A stretch of 64,000 bases of DNA, from positions 133,501 to 197,500 of the forward strand of contig CAUYUJ010015308.1 of assembly GCA_963575745.1 (NCBI GenBank). The letters run 5' to 3'. A program made the translations under genes and the position numbers. Shown in pieces: positions 1-11,395 of the stretch. The notes below the pieces were generated by a model that was not told where the DNA came from, searched no databases, and worked only from the letters and a program-made list of their open reading frames with translations. This stretch comes from Prorocentrum cordatum (lineage: Eukaryota > Sar > Dinophyceae > Prorocentrales > Prorocentraceae). Positions within the stretch are counted from its first letter, which is position 1. Each line of letters starts with the position of its first letter.

Positions 1-2
1 TC

Positions 3-1004
3 CCGCCAAAGGTCTGGCCCGCGTGGGAAGCGACGTTGGCCCTTGACAGCCACGGCGTCCTGGACCCTCGGCACCACCGCGAAAACTTTCGGCTCGGCTA
101 CTGCCTGGGCATCTACAGGGAGACGCTGGCGAAGTGGATCAACATGAGCGCTCGTCGCGACGCGCGGCGTCCGGGCGCGCCCCTCGTTTTCTTGCAGGCC
201 GTGGACGAACGCAACGCGATTCAGGGCGATCCCGGCGCGGGCTGGCGCCTCCTGAACGTCCCGAACACGCACAACACGGGGGACATCCACAGCGTCTTAC
301 CGGCCCACGTCGGCATGGAGGTGCGGTTCACGGCAACGTAGGAAGAGCTGAAGAAAAAGTTGGGGCTCGCGCGTGATCAACGGGCCACCATCGTATCCTG
401 CGGGTTTCAGCCCGAGGACGAGCAGCGGCACGAAGAGTGCTCGCCGGGCCAGCTTCTCCGCCCCCGCTACCTACCGCAGGCAATCTGGTTGCAGGCGCGC
501 GGCTTCAAGGAGTCTCCGATCTACCAGGAGGTCGCCGAAGTGCTGCTACAGGGCCCCGACGGCGCCGGCGACGACGGCGAGGCCGGCGCGGGCGAGGAGC
601 TTGCTCATCTTCAAGCCCAACGAGCAGGAACTCACGTGGCAGAGTTCGGGGCCGCACGCAGCGCGCCGCTCGGGGTTCACCATGACGCGCGCGTCATACC
701 TCACCTCCACGCCGTCGCAGGGACAGACGCTGCGCAAGGGCGTCACCATCGACTGCGCGAAGGACCACGACGCTGGTCGCACGGGCATGTCGGACGAGCA
801 GTGGTGGCTGCACCTCTACGTCATGTTCTGCCGCCCCACGCGCACATGCTAATCCTGCGGCCGACGCCGCGAGAGTTCTTGGAACGAGGGCCGCCGGCAT
901 CCTTGCGGAAGGCGCTCCTGGAGTCCGACGTCAGGGCGGAGCGCTCCAGGGCAGAGGCGGAACAGCTCGCGGCAGAGCTGGGTTTCGTGCTGCCCCCCGC
1001 CTGA
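3..1004 (+). pseudogene. PIF1-like DNA helicase, C-terminal part, decayed and truncated by the window edge
   Basis: The conceptual protein runs off the left edge and is broken in three places. The first frame is open from base 3 to a TAG at 339-341. The same frame resumes (GLARDQRATIV...) to about 590. The sequence then shifts to the next frame to about 848, and returns to the first frame for LILRPTPREFLERGPPASLR and the stop at 1002-1004. The block SYLTS-PSQGQTLRKGVTIDC fits the late SF1 helicase motif SQGxTL of PIF1/RecD2-type enzymes. WWLHLYVMFCRPT occupies the place of the YVxxSR motif, with the usual serine lost. These enzymes unwind DNA 5' to 3', and helicase fragments of this kind are common in dinoflagellate genomes. 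No Walker A part lies inside the window. One in-frame stop plus two frameshifts in 1 kb argue for a dead copy. An intron explanation is unlikely, because no splice-like gaps separate the pieces. Confidence 0.7.
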
Positions 1005-2018
1005 GCGCGGCGCCCCCCCGCTCGGAACCCGCGGGGTTGTCCCAGCGGTTTGGTCTCGTGCGCCAGCAGCTCGCGTGGTTGTCCAGACGGCCTGGCCCGC
1101 GGGTCTGTTCCCCAAGCTGCGCGATTTCGCCGTCGGAGAGCGCGCCCCTGCCAGGCGTGGCGGCGGGGGCGCCGAGGACAATATACGCGCGCCCCTGCCA
1201 GGAGGAAGGAGAGGTGCAGGAGGAGAACGTGCGGGGCTGCGATGAGGAGGGGGGAGCGAGGAGGAGGAGGCGGAGGAGGGCAAGGCAAAGGCCGAGGAGA
1301 GGGAACATGCGGAGGAGAGGGAGGAACTGGAGGAGAGGAGGCGGGGGAGGAAGACGCGGAAGAGGAAGAGGATATGAAATGACACGAGTAGGACGAGAAG
1401 GAACAGGAGGACGAGAAGGAGGCAAAGGAGGAGGAGGACGGAGAGGGCGGAAGGAAGCCTCCGCCAGACGAAAAAGAAAAGGCAAGGGGCAAACGAAATC
1501 GATACTCATGTAGGGTCCTACCGTCGGAGTACTTATCGACGAGGCTTGCAATCATAACCATGGGACATCCTCGGGGAGCGGCGGCGAGACATATCACGGT
1601 GCCCACCTGGTCGTCATACATAATGTTTCATTGGCGCGGTGGCGGATTCGCTGGCGGCTCCTGGCCATGCACACGCATATCATGTGCGCCCTCGAATTAG
1701 GTGTAATATCACAAACGTATACACGCGCTTGAGCACGATAACGACAGACAGGTCGACATTTATATCAATCACTACATCACAAATCGCGGAATCTACAATT
1801 AATGGGCGGCATGAACTGCAATGCGCCGCTCTGTCTGACACATACGCACGTGCGAGGCGCAACGAAGAGAACCAATCGTTGCACACGCACGTGCCAATCA
1901 CACCGGAACGGCTGATTCGCGCTTGGCGTCGCCAAGTCGCGGGCGCCCGAGAAGGCCCGCCTTATCATAACCCGACGGCATCGCCGGCTCTCGCTTACCC
2001 ACAAAGCTTGCTCAAAGA
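1005..2018. other. Intergenic stretch with a GGA/GAG purine tract
   Basis: Bases of about 1200-1490 are an almost pure purine tract on the plus strand (GGA/GAG/GAA). It makes several low-complexity ORFs open on both strands. The part from 1500 to 2018 is more AT-rich and balanced. A 147-codon ORF there (1639-2082) has no recognisable motif and overlaps the MITE, so it is not called. Confidence 0.6.
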
Positions 2019-2020
2019 TA

Positions 2021-2185
2021 CACCTTGCGAAATGCTCAAGAAATCATGGGTTCAGAAATTCATAGTCTCAGAACTTGAATAAATACCCAAAATTCATATC
2101 AAAACCTTAGGATTTACATTGAAACATTAAGAATAGTCGAGACTCTGGCCGAAAACTTGGGTTTTCTTAAGCATCGCCTAAGGTG
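2021..2185. mobile_element. 165-bp MITE, copy 1, flanked by TA
   Basis: The element starts CACCTTGCGAAATGCTCAAG and ends in the imperfect inverse, CTTAAGCATCGCCTAAGGTG. This gives terminal inverted repeats of about 25 bp. A TA dinucleotide flanks both ends (2019-2020 and 2186-2187), as expected for a Tc1/mariner-type TA target duplication. A second copy of exactly the same length lies at 41068-41232. The interior is AT-rich for this window and has no coding capacity, so any mobility would need a transposase supplied elsewhere. Confidence 0.8.
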
Positions 2186-2187
2186 TA

Positions 2188-2532
2188 TTGGCGCCGACGC
2201 CTTCGAGACGAAGCGGATCATCACCGGACGGAGGGGAGGACGCGTGCGTCGTGTGCGCGCCGTGGCTGCTCTGGGGCGGGCAGGCGCCGCTGCGTTAACA
2301 TCTCCAGACCCAGACCCCCGACGTCATGATTATTTAGGGGGAAACCAAACCTACCTCGCTTTTGACCACCCTCGCTTCCAAGAGATACCAAACGATGCCA
2401 AACTACGGCCTGTACTGGTCAGGCCGCTTGACGAGGAGGCGCGTGGTATGACTTGGTTATGCCTGGAAGCGAAAGCGGGGTAGGTAATTCACGCTCTGAT
2501 TATTTCATGACCAGACCCACAAAGATCCGGAC
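2188..2532. other. No recognisable feature
   Basis: Complex sequence of moderate GC. A 108-codon ORF (2157-2483) starts inside the MITE and has no motif I recognise. Confidence 0.4.
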
Positions 2533-2534
2533 CC

Positions 2535-2650
2535 CTTCCTGGGATCCGTTTTTCATCCTGACTCGTTTTTGACGGTCCCGGGGGCCCGGCGAGGGCCCGA
2601 AGAGGCCAAGAATCAGGAAAAACCTCCCGTCGTGATTTTTTCATTGCCGG
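2535..2650 (+). repeat. Family 7 dispersed repeat (about 115 bp)
   Basis: Pattern: GACCCCTTCC..GGGA.CCG.TTTTTCATCC, then a GACGGTCCCGGGG block, then CCGAAGAGGCC and CCTCCCGTCGTGATTTTTTC. Related copies occur at about 9127-9220 (partial), 10565-10690, 31375-31490 and 60775-60900. Inverted copies occur at about 35620-35700 and 43950-44025. No terminal inverted repeat is obvious. Confidence 0.6.
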
Positions 2651-2756
2651 AGGGGGTCTGGGAATAACCCCAAGTTCCAGATAAAAAAATCCTGGGGATA
2701 ATAAAGTTCGGGGTCCAGGCGGAAGAATACACGTTTTCCTTGATATCTCAACATAG

Positions 2757-2781
2757 TGATGAAGATGATGACGAAGATGAA

Positions 2782-2844
<63 letters not shown>

Positions 2845-2908
2845 CATGATGATGATGGTGATGATGATGATGATCATGATGATGCTGATGATGATGATGA
2901 TGAGGATG

Positions 2909-2973
<65 letters not shown>

Positions 2974-2985
2974 CAAGATGATCCT
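2757..2985 (+). repeat. (GAT)n microsatellite
   Basis: A near-perfect GAT/ATG/TGA trinucleotide tract with a few GAC, GAG and CAT interruptions. It opens poly-Asp, poly-Met, poly-His and poly-Ile frames that are not genes. Confidence 0.95.
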
Positions 2986-2999
2986 GAACGTTCATAATA

Positions 3000-3910
3000 A
3001 TAAGCAAATCCATCGGATTCCTGGAAATTCAAAGAAGTTCGATGGAAATCCATAGGGCTCCTCAGGATATCCATCGGAATCCTTAGGAAATCCATGGAAC
3101 TGCTTGGGGAATCCATCGGAATCTTATGGAAATCCATGGGATTCCTTAGGATACCCATTGGAATCCTGAGGAAGTCGATGGGGATCTTCAGGACATCCAT
3201 CGGAATCATATGGAAATCGATTGGATTCCTCAGGAGATACTTAGGAGTCCTAAGGAAATCGATTGGATTCCGCAGGAATTCCATTGGATTTCTGAGGACA
3301 TCCATGGGAATCCGATGAAAGTCATAGGACTCCTTAGGATATCCATCGGATTCCTTAGGAGATACATCGGGTTCCTTAGGAATTCCATCGGTTTCCTTAG
3401 GAGATCCATAAGAATCTCATGGAAATTCTTGGGATTCTAGTGGAAGTCCATATCAATCCTTGGGAAATCGATGGGGTTCCGTAGGGAATCAATCGACGCC
3501 TTCGAAAATCCATAAGAATTCTTATGAACCACATTCGGATTCCGATGGAAATCCATAAGGTTCTTTAGGAAACCCATAAGATTCCTTCGGAAATCATGGG
3601 GCTCCTTCGGCAATCCATAAGGTTCCTATGGACATCCGTAGGATTCCTTAGGAATTCCGTCGGATTCCTGCGGAATTCCAGCGGATTCCTTTGAAAATCA
3701 ATCGGGTTTCTTAGGACATTTAAGGGAATCCGATGGGAACCATAGGATTCCTCAAGATATCCATAAGCATCCAATGGAAATCTGTTGAATTCTTATGGGA
3801 ATATATCGGATTCCTTCAGGAATCCATATAAATCCGATGGAACTCCTAAGGATTCCTGAGGATACCCATAGGAATCCAAAAGGGAATCAATTGGATTCCT
3901 TGGGAATTCC
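3000..3910. repeat. 21-bp minisatellite, about 43 degenerate units
   Basis: The unit resembles ATCCATCGGATTCCTTAGGAA and repeats every 21 bases. Because 21 is a multiple of three, both strands show open frames with a seven-residue repeat (for example SIGFLRR / NPIDFLR). Stops interrupt the frames and no signal or start context supports translation. The GGATTCCTTAGGAATCC core is nearly palindromic. Confidence 0.9.
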
Positions 3911-4324
3911 ATGGGCCTCAAACAGCATCGGAAGGGGGGGGCTCGGGGCACGTTTGGCGAATTCAGCCACCATGAAAAGGGGGAGGGAGGAGGACAAGAG
4001 GCGCCGGCCCTGCAGAGGGGCAACCGGGAGCTGGGACTGCTCAGAGCAGCCCGGGGGGGTAAACCCCGCATTGCGCGCAAACGTACCGCGTCTGATTATA
4101 TCCATGCCCGCGGCAGCCATGGGCATACGTTTGTCACTGCGGCGGTTCAAGAAGCTCACTTCGTTGGCGGGCAAGCGAATATCTTGGCCGCCATTTCCAA
4201 CCCAGCCCCTCGCACCAGCGTCCGTGTCTGCGGGACCTACAGACAAAGCGTGTACTAAGGACGAGTGGAAAGGACGCCAGAGAATTGAAGGCCGAAGTTG
4301 GGATTTTTGGGGCGGCGGGCGACC
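3911..4324. other. No recognisable gene
   Basis: Complex GC-rich sequence right of the minisatellite. It is open in several frames but holds no motif I can identify. Confidence 0.4.
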
Positions 4325-4412
4325 AACGAAAACGGCAAAGGACGGGCCGCAGAAGCAAGGACACAAGGGCACCCTAGAAGAAGGCGCGCGTCCTTATTAG
4401 GCACGTTGGCTG
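4325..4412 (+). repeat. Family 8 dispersed repeat, copy 1
   Basis: It shares the order AAAGGACGGGCCG.AG.AGCAAGG..ACAAGGG, then CGTCCTTA followed by GTTGACTGTG-like bases, with copies at about 10345-10475 and 32672-32795. It is more diverged than the other two copies. No terminal repeats or coding potential are seen. Confidence 0.5.
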
Positions 4413-5689
4413 TGCGGTATATTCTCGCGACGTCGCGGGGGCGTGGCCGAGCCCTGGCCAGCCTGGGGGGCCCGTCGACGCGGGGCCTAATGGCGACGCC
4501 CGACCTCAGTGGCGCAACATCGAGATGCTCGAAGCATGCGCGATCGGCTGGTGTCTTTACTGGTTGGACACTGGGAGCGGAGGAGGCTCGGCGGGTCCCG
4601 GAAACCAGTTGAAGGGGTGCCAGCTGCATTTGCGCAGGGACGCCCGGGCTTCAACGGATGATCGCCACCATCTTTTAAGGGGAACGCCTCACTATCGGCG
4701 GGCGGATGTCTCGGCCCCCATCCATCCGAGCCGCGACCGACATTCCTTCCGTCGGACTTCTGGCCCCCTGCAGTCTGCGCTATGCGGCGGTGGACGGGAA
4801 GGGAATGAGAAGCAAGCGGACGACGGCGAACACGCGGGCGGGGAGCCAGGGCCAGCGGCGTGAAGCAGGCCAGGCGGGCGGGCAGGCGGGGAGGACCAGA
4901 GGGGAGACAGCAAGTGAGCAGCAAGGAAGGAGAGGCCGAGGGAAAAGGAAGAGGGGCGGGGGACCAGAAGGAAGAGAGGAACAACCGCAAGCAGACGGGC
5001 CGGAGAGAGGGGGGGGCTACCCACGACAAGGCCGAGTGCGGACATTTCGGCGGCGACCGCGTCAAGGCGGCGAAAGGCGAGGAACTGCTGGAGTGCGTGG
5101 CAGCTGTCGGGCTCGTCCCAGGGGGGTGGTCGTGGGTGGACGTTGCAGGGGGGTTGTCGCAAGGGGGGGTCGTTGGTCGGGAGAGGCGTCGGGAAGGGCG
5201 GCGGGGGCGTTGTGGGGTGCCTGAGCGGCTTGGCGGGGATGGCCCTCTTCGGGGCCCATCCACTGACCAGCCGAGTCTCTGCGGCCAGCACGCGCGAGGG
5301 GCTGCTGACGGAATTGACTCGATCATCTGTCTCCTCACGTGGCTCTGGTCGCAGGCGGCCCTTGCCTCGGCGCTCTCAAAACTGGCAGCCTCTTGCCCTG
5401 CGACGTCTACGCGAGCCGCGTTTTCGACAAAAACGGCTCACGCTGTCCCTCCTACCTGATTGCTCGGCCTGCAACCGGGGATCTACTGACCTGGGTCCAT
5501 CCAGGTCAATCAGCCTTTGGAGGATCCTGCAAGATCCATCCTGCAGGACCCTGCACCCAAGCCTGGGTCAGTGCAACCCAGGCTCTGCAGGATCCTGAAC
5601 GATGCGGGGCTCTGACTGACCCCGATTGCATGGACCCCCGTCTCTAAGAGCTCCGATCTTCTCAGCAGCCCTCTGGCCTTCACATGCTC
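4413..5689. other. GC-rich stretch without recognisable gene
   Basis: Contains G-rich tracts (4850-5230) and a cluster of short palindromic blocks with GGATCCTGCA and TGCAGGATCC at about 5520-5600. Long ORFs on both strands are low-complexity (Pro/Arg/Ser/Gly) and lack motifs. Confidence 0.5.
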
Positions 5690-6046
5690 ATCGACCGCGC
5701 GCTTGCAGCGACCGAGCCGCCGCGCGCCAGCGAGAGGTCGGGGCGCCGAGGGTCCCACGGGCCACGTGCTCACAGGCCCTTCGGCCCCGAGCACGCCTCG
5801 ACGCAGGGCTCGACGCAGGGCTCGCCGGCCGCGCCCGCAGCCCTGGCGGAGGAACGAGCTCGCCATGACTGTCTGGCAGACGGACTCCGGCTTCACGCCC
5901 CGGCCAGTGGCGCTGCGCCGTCGCCCGGGGCATGCGCCGACGCTGCCCCCTGCGGCCGCGCTGCCCGCCGCGGCAGCGCTGGCCGCGGGCGCGGAGCCCG
6001 CTGCAGGGAGAGCCACGCCGCCCAGCTTCGCGATCAGGCCTGGCGC

Positions 6047-6088
<42 letters not shown>

Positions 6089-7440
6089 CGACGACGACGA
6101 CGACGACGACGACGACGTGCGTGGCGGGCGGGGGCGCGGAGCCAGGCGCCCTCCTCCGCGCCCGCGGGTTCCATCTGCGCGACGCGCCCCAACACCTCCG
6201 GGGGTCGCGGAGGGCATGCCGAGGAGCCACAGCCACCAGCGGCGACGACGAGGCCGCCGGCGGCGACCGCGGCGACGAGGAGCTCGGCGGCGACGGCGGG
6301 GACGGTGCCCGCGCCGATGGCCACGGCGGGGCCGACGACGACGCCGAAGACGACGCTCGAGCGGGGACGCCGACGAGGCCGCCGCCGCCGACGATGGCGA
6401 CGGCGACGGCGACGGCGACGAGGCCCACGAGGGCGGCGGCGGCTGCTGCGGCGACGGCGCCGTCAGAAAGGCGAGCGTCAGCGGCCGTCGTCCTCCTCCT
6501 CCTTCTCCTCCTACTCCTCCTCCCCCTCCTCCTGCTTCTCCTCTTCCTCCTCCTCCTCCTCCTCCTCCTCCTCCTCGTCCTCCTCCTCCTCCTCTTCCTC
6601 CTCCTCATCCTCCTCCTCATCCTCCTCCTCCTCCTCCTCCCCCTCCTCGCCATCCTGGTCGCCACGGTGGTGGCAGCTGCCGCCGCGGTCATGGCAGTGA
6701 TGAGTCCGCCGTCGCCGCCGTCGGCCTTCGGTTGCCTGCAGTGCCGGGCGAACCACCCGACGCTCTGGGGCTTCTGCGCCTCAGCCACAGGAGGACGCCA
6801 GCGCCGAGGGGCCAACAAAACAACGCGCGCCAGGCCCCGCGCAGGGCGATGCCGTCGCCGTCGGATGAGTTCGCCGCCGCGATGAATCGGGTGCCGCCGC
6901 CGTCGCCGCCGTGATGGGTCGGGCGTCGCCGCCGTCGCTGTCGGCCGCTGGACACGCGCGACGCCCACGCCGCGCCGTGGCGCCTGCGCGCAGAGCGACG
7001 CGGGCAGCAGCGTGGCCGAGGGTTCCCCCAGCGGGGCGTCCGCGTGCAGCTGCCCGAGCTCCTCCGCCTCGCCCAGTGCGGGCGCCGCGGGGCCCTTCGC
7101 CGTCGGCTTCAGCCGCCGCGCGGGCGGCGGCGGCCGCGGCCGCTGGCGCGCGGCGGCTGGGGCCACCTGCCGTTGCGCCAGCCGTCGTCGCGGCTCGTCG
7201 TCTGGTCGTCGGTCGTCGGTCGCCAGCCGGCGGTGGTGCTCGTCGTCGTCCTCGTCGCAGTCCGTAATCGTGATGGTGGTCGTGGTCGTCGTCGCCCGTC
7301 AATCGTCGCCACCGCCATCGCCGCCGTCATCAGCGTCGTCGTCCGCTGTCGTCGTCGTGGTGGTGGTCGTCGTCGGCCTGCGGCTGCACCAGCGGCTGCC
7401 CCTGCAGCGGCTGCCCAGCGGGCGGGTCCGGCTGCCGAGC
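5690..7440. repeat. Trinucleotide-rich block: (GAC)n, GCC/GTC and (CTC)n
   Basis: A (GAC)n tract lies at 6043-6116, GCC/GAC mixtures run to about 6480, a (TCC/CTC)n tract spans about 6490-6656, and GCC/GTC/CGT mixtures run to about 7380. The shared three-base rhythm keeps frames of 400-490 codons open on both strands. They encode only Arg, Ala, Pro, Asp and Ser runs and are rejected as genes. Confidence 0.8.
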
Positions 7441-8161
7441 CCTCCGCAGCGAGAGGGAAGGATTTTTTGTTTTCCTTAGAGCACCCTCTGGCGACTCGAG
7501 CAACAATCATTCGGGCAGCGGTCGAGAACTCTGGGGGCAGGCGACTCGAACAAAAAGAGAGATCGTCGGAGGTCTGGGTTGAATGGGGCCCAGGGACACA
7601 CAAATAAATAGACTGATGCTCGGGGAGCCGCAGTGAGGGAGGGGGAGTGTGTAGCAACGGCTGCACTGCAGGCTCGAGTGCTAGAGGCTGGTGGCTAGAA
7701 AGGCGTGTTGGGCGCGATCTGGGGGGGGAGAAAGTTTCATTTTCGGGCCCTACAGCCCCCCTTCTGGGCCTGAAGGGCCCTTTCAGATGCCTAAAGGGCT
7801 TACTTCCGGCAGCCCTCACTACCCCCCTTTTATCGCCCACCCCTTACGCGCCCCCCAAGGGGTGGCCTCCGCGGGGTCCGCCGGCTGATCGAGGGGTTTC
7901 GCAGGGGCTCCGCCCAGATACTCAGTCCCCTGGGACATGTGGACATCGTATGAATCTGCACTTCGAGGGCCGCGAGGGGGGCATCATCTCGGAACACCCT
8001 TCACGAACATCGTGTCCCATGGACCCATGGACATCCAGATGTGCTGAGCTGGCCCACAGGCCGACTCCAGCGCTCGCGAAATCGGCACAGCCCTCGCGCA
8101 CTTCGCGCCCCCTGGGCCTCCAGAGGCAATGAACTGGTTCAATAGACCCAAGATGAGCTCA
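7441..8161. other. No gene; short motif shared with 11529-11572
   Basis: TTGAATGGGGCCCAGGGACACACAAATAAA-like bases at about 7577-7608 recur at about 11540-11570 in similar form, so a further dispersed repeat is likely. Nothing else is recognisable. Confidence 0.4.
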
Positions 8162-8532
8162 AGTCGGGCCTGTCCCCCTACAGGGGGCATATTATGCGGC
8201 AGATTCAAAAATAATCCAAAAATAGTCTGGGAACTATTTTTTCGCAATTTTGGGGCATGCGTTTCGTGGCCCCATAAGGGGGCTCCACGGAAGGTCCCAG
8301 TGGCACCGCCCGCATGCGTCCGCCACCACCCAAGACGGCCCTTGCTCCTGGCGTGTCACCCGCCCAGTACAGCGCTTCGTGGCCCCATGGGGAGCGCCAC
8401 CGTACTCACAACTGCACATGGCTGGGTCTTTCGCCAGGCTAACGTTTGACAATGTTTGGGCATGGGGGGAACATGTTTAGAGTATGTTTGATCTGTCGTC
8501 CAAAATCCCCCTGTAGGGGGACAGGCCCGACT
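8162..8532 (-). mobile_element. Family 1 foldback element, copy A, split by a nested insertion
   Basis: The left end AGTCGGGCCTGTCCCCCTAC and the right end ...GGGGGACAGGCCCGACT are inverted repeats of about 30 bp. Bases 8162-8253 and 8436-8532 together match an intact family member (copies B and D) in reverse orientation. The 180 bp in between belong to family 2. The family 1 element was therefore present first and was later interrupted. Confidence 0.75.
8254..8435 (+). mobile_element. Family 2 fragment nested in family 1 copy A
   Basis: Begins with GCATGCGTTTCGTGGCCCCATA, the family 2 array unit. It ends with ACTCACAACTGCACATGGCTGGGTCTTTCG, the family 2 tail also seen at 35085-35114, 60410-60441 and, inverted, at 50960-50990. 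Head, microsatellite and most units are missing, so this is a deleted copy. Confidence 0.7.
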
Positions 8533-9126
8533 GAAATAGGGGCCCAGGATGAGCCCGCCGCCCCTCGCTGGTCTCCACGACTGCCCAGTATACGTCCAAC
8601 GCGGCCCAAGATTTTCCTTCAGGACGCCCCCAAGATGTCCACGAGACACGGGAGAAGTCCAGGAACAGCCACTGAAGCCCCAACAAGTCAGCAACAACTT
8701 TGCCAAGAACGTCTCGCGGCCATCCCACGAATGTTCGCCGGCTCGTGATTTTGCGTGCTGGTTTTCCCGAGGTGGCCCGCTGTGACTCCCGCTCTAAGGG
8801 CTCAGCAAGGATTCAAAAGGCTCAGGGAACGCCCGTCGACACGCAGGAAACGCAAGGAAACAAGGGACGGGTGCCCAGCACCGAGGGATGCGAGGGTCTC
8901 CAAATCTCATGCACTTAGACGCGTGACTAGTCCAGACAACGTTTCCTAAATTGGCGCATCGCACACCGCGATGCGGGACGCGCGATTATGTCCGCCTTCC
9001 CGCGGGCGACGTTTCGGGGGCGTTCCAGAATGGGATCAGTAAGAGAAGGCGTCCGCATCATGGCGGGTCGTCCCCGAGGTGTGTGCGCAGACGAGGGGGG
9101 GGGGGGGTACGTGGATCCCGGGAGAT
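8533..9126. other. No recognisable feature
   Basis: Complex sequence of mixed composition. Short ORFs only, without motifs. Confidence 0.4.
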
Positions 9127-9312
9127 CTGGACCCCTTCCCCAGGACCGGCTTGTCATCCCGAGCTGCCTCTGGCCAGTGCAGCCGAATATTGAAAACCCC
9201 CTGTCGTGTGGGTGGAGGACGTTGTTCGCCGTTCTCGGGCTCTCGGCCCCTCTCCCGTCGTTTGGGGGCTCCTCCTCCTCCTCCTCCTCCTCCTCCTCCT
9301 CCTCCTCCTCCT
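9127..9312. repeat. Partial family 7 repeat followed by (TCC)n
   Basis: 9127-9220 matches the start of family 7 (GACCCCTTCCCCAGGACCGG, CCCCTGTCGTG). A (TCC)n run follows at 9270-9312. Confidence 0.55.
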
Positions 9313-9407
9313 TATCTCGACAACGAGAGGCGGTGGGGGTGGAGCAGGGCGGAGCAGGGGTGGAGCAGGGGGTGGAGCCGAGCGGTCCCCTGACCCCTCT
9401 TGGGCTA

Positions 9408-9553
9408 AGTCGGGCCTGTCCCCCTTCAGGGGGATTTTGGACGAAAAATAAAAACTTGCCCCACATGCCCAACAAATTGTCAAAGAATCGTCCCCAGACT
9501 ATGTTTTAAAACATGTTTGATAATATTCCCCCTGTAAAGGGACAGGCCCGACT
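9408..9553 (+). mobile_element. Family 1 foldback element, copy B (146 bp, TA-flanked)
   Basis: Ends AGTCGGGCCTGTCCCCCTTC and GTAAAGGGACAGGCCCGACT form inverted repeats of about 30 bp. TA lies directly outside both ends (9406-9407, 9554-9555). Each terminal repeat itself holds a small palindrome (CCCCCT..AGGGGG). No coding capacity. Confidence 0.8.
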
Positions 9554-10344
9554 TAGCTGAACCTAAACGGTGTTTTTTCGTTTTCGCTTTGTTTTCGTTG
9601 TCCCTCGTTGTGTCTTCAATCCGCCTTTACAGCAAAACGAACTGGAAAGGAAAACGGCCTACGGCATCACCAGAAAGCATCGTTCAGGTCCAGCCCTGGA
9701 GCAGAGCGGTCCCCTGACCCCCCCTGGGGCCAATCAGAAAAAAAAACAACTGTCCGAGCTGTGTCCAGCCGTGGCGACGAGGGGACACCCTGCAGGCCGG
9801 CCTGCCGCTGCCTCCGGTGGGCCCCTCCTCGCATGGACGCCACCTGGCCCCGGCCTCCCGCCCTCGTGCGATGTGTCCATGGCGTGGCCCTCCGCAGGCC
9901 TGTCGGGTCGGGCGCAAGGGGGGGATAGCAAAGGGGGGGTTTGAGAATCAGCTCACGTAGCTGATTTTCCCGGCGCCGGAGGCGACTATGTATCGAGGAA
10001 TGGGCCCCTCGGTGAGGCCGAAACCAGCTGCATGCAGCAAATTTCGTAACCCCCCCTTTCCCAATCCCCCCCTTTCGCCCGGCCCGAGCCTGGGCCCCTC
10101 CCCCCGGGCTACAGCCAGCCCGTAGAAGGAGGATGCGCGGTGAGGATGCAAAGGGTCGAACAGCTCTGCGGCTCATCTACAGCTCGAGCTAAGTTTAGAA
10201 AACCGACAGCGCCTGCCCAGATGACACTCAACAGCCGATCCCGCTTGAGTGCTTCTTGATAGTACTATCCACCCGATCGACCTGAGATCAAGATGGCGAG
10301 CGGGAATAAGATCAAAGATCACGGGGGAAAATATTATAAGAGCT
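9554..10344. other. No recognisable gene
   Basis: Contains C/G homopolymer blocks and balanced sequence. ORFs on both strands carry no identifiable motif. Confidence 0.4.
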
Positions 10345-10475
10345 CTAACGACATGTCGACACTTTGCGAGCGGGGAGCGGCCAGCGAAAGCGGTCAAGGA
10401 TAGCCCGAGGAGGCAAGGGTGCAAGGGTCGCCTTGGAAAATTGCTCGTCCTTACTATGCGGGTTGACTGTGCCAT
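10345..10475 (+). repeat. Family 8 dispersed repeat, copy 2
   Basis: GCGAGCGGGGAGCGGCCAGCGAAAG..., GAGGCAAGGGTGCAAGGGT and TGCGGGTTGACTGT match 32690-32795 in the same order and spacing. Confidence 0.65.
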
Positions 10476-10564
10476 TGCCTCGAATGGCCCTCCTCGGATG
10501 GAGGCCCCCCGGCCCCGGACCCCCCCCGCCTCCTAATTTATCCACGACGTGGACCTCCACGGGA

Positions 10565-10690
10565 TCAGACCCCTTCCCCTGGACCGGCTTGTCGTCCTGA
10601 GTCGTCCTCTGACGGTCACGAAGCGCGGTCAGAGCTCTGGAAGAACGACGACTATCAAAACCCGTCCGTCGTGCTTTTCTGCATGGCCAA
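10565..10690 (+). repeat. Family 7 dispersed repeat
   Basis: GACCCCTTCCCCTGGACCGG, GTCGTCCTGAGTCGTCCTCTGACGGTC and CCCGTCCGTCGTGCTTTTCTG follow the family 7 order. Confidence 0.55.
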
Positions 10691-10704
10691 AGGGTGTCTG
10701 GGGC

Positions 10705-11014
10705 CCAGCCCCCCCCCCCCCCCCTCCCCTCCCCACCCCGCCATCCACCTCCCCGTCGTGCTCATGCTCCTCAACATCCTTGCAGTTGCCCGGGCTTGTT
10801 GTACAACTACCTCCTCCCTCCTCCCCCCTCTACCCCAGCCTCCTCCCACGTCACCCTCCTCCCCCTACTCTCTCCCCTCTCCTCTCTCCTCTCCTCTCCT
10901 CTCTCCTCCTCATCCTCCTCTTCCTCCTCCTCCTCCTCTTCCTCCTCCTCCTGCTCCTCTTTCTCCTCCTCCTCCTCCTCCTCCTCCTCCTCCTCCTCCT
11001 CCTCCTCCTCCTCC

Positions 11015-11098
<84 letters not shown>

Positions 11099-11114
11099 GC
11101 ATCAGCAGCAGCAG

Positions 11115-11170
<56 letters not shown>

Positions 11171-11171
11171 G

Positions 11172-11215
<44 letters not shown>

Positions 11216-11356
11216 CTCCTCCTCCACTTCTTCTTCTTCTTCGTCTTCTTCTTCTTCTTCGCGTTATTGTTACTGCTATCGTCATTATTATCATTATGAT
11301 TCCTCTTCTTCTTCTTCCTCCTCCTCCTCCTCCTCCTCCTCCTCCTCCTCCTCCTC

Positions 11357-11389
<33 letters not shown>

Positions 11390-11395
11390 TCGTGC
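10705..11395 (+). repeat. Long compound microsatellite (CTC)n-(ATC)n-(TTC)n-(CTC)n
   Basis: CTC-rich from about 10800 to 11018, ATC repeats at 11018-11214 with short AGC interruptions, TTC at 11220-11260, an AT-rich spacer, and CTC again at 11300-11390. It gives poly-Ser, poly-His, poly-Leu and poly-Ile frames that are not genes. Confidence 0.95.

Noticed and set aside
2740-3055. Poly-Asp, poly-Met and poly-His ORFs of 85-174 codons
   Set aside because: Created entirely by the (GAT)n microsatellite.
5684-7166. ORFs of 492 (minus) and 403 (plus) codons
   Set aside because: Both come from trinucleotide repeats that keep every frame of that phase open. No domain; Arg/Ala/Pro/Asp runs only.
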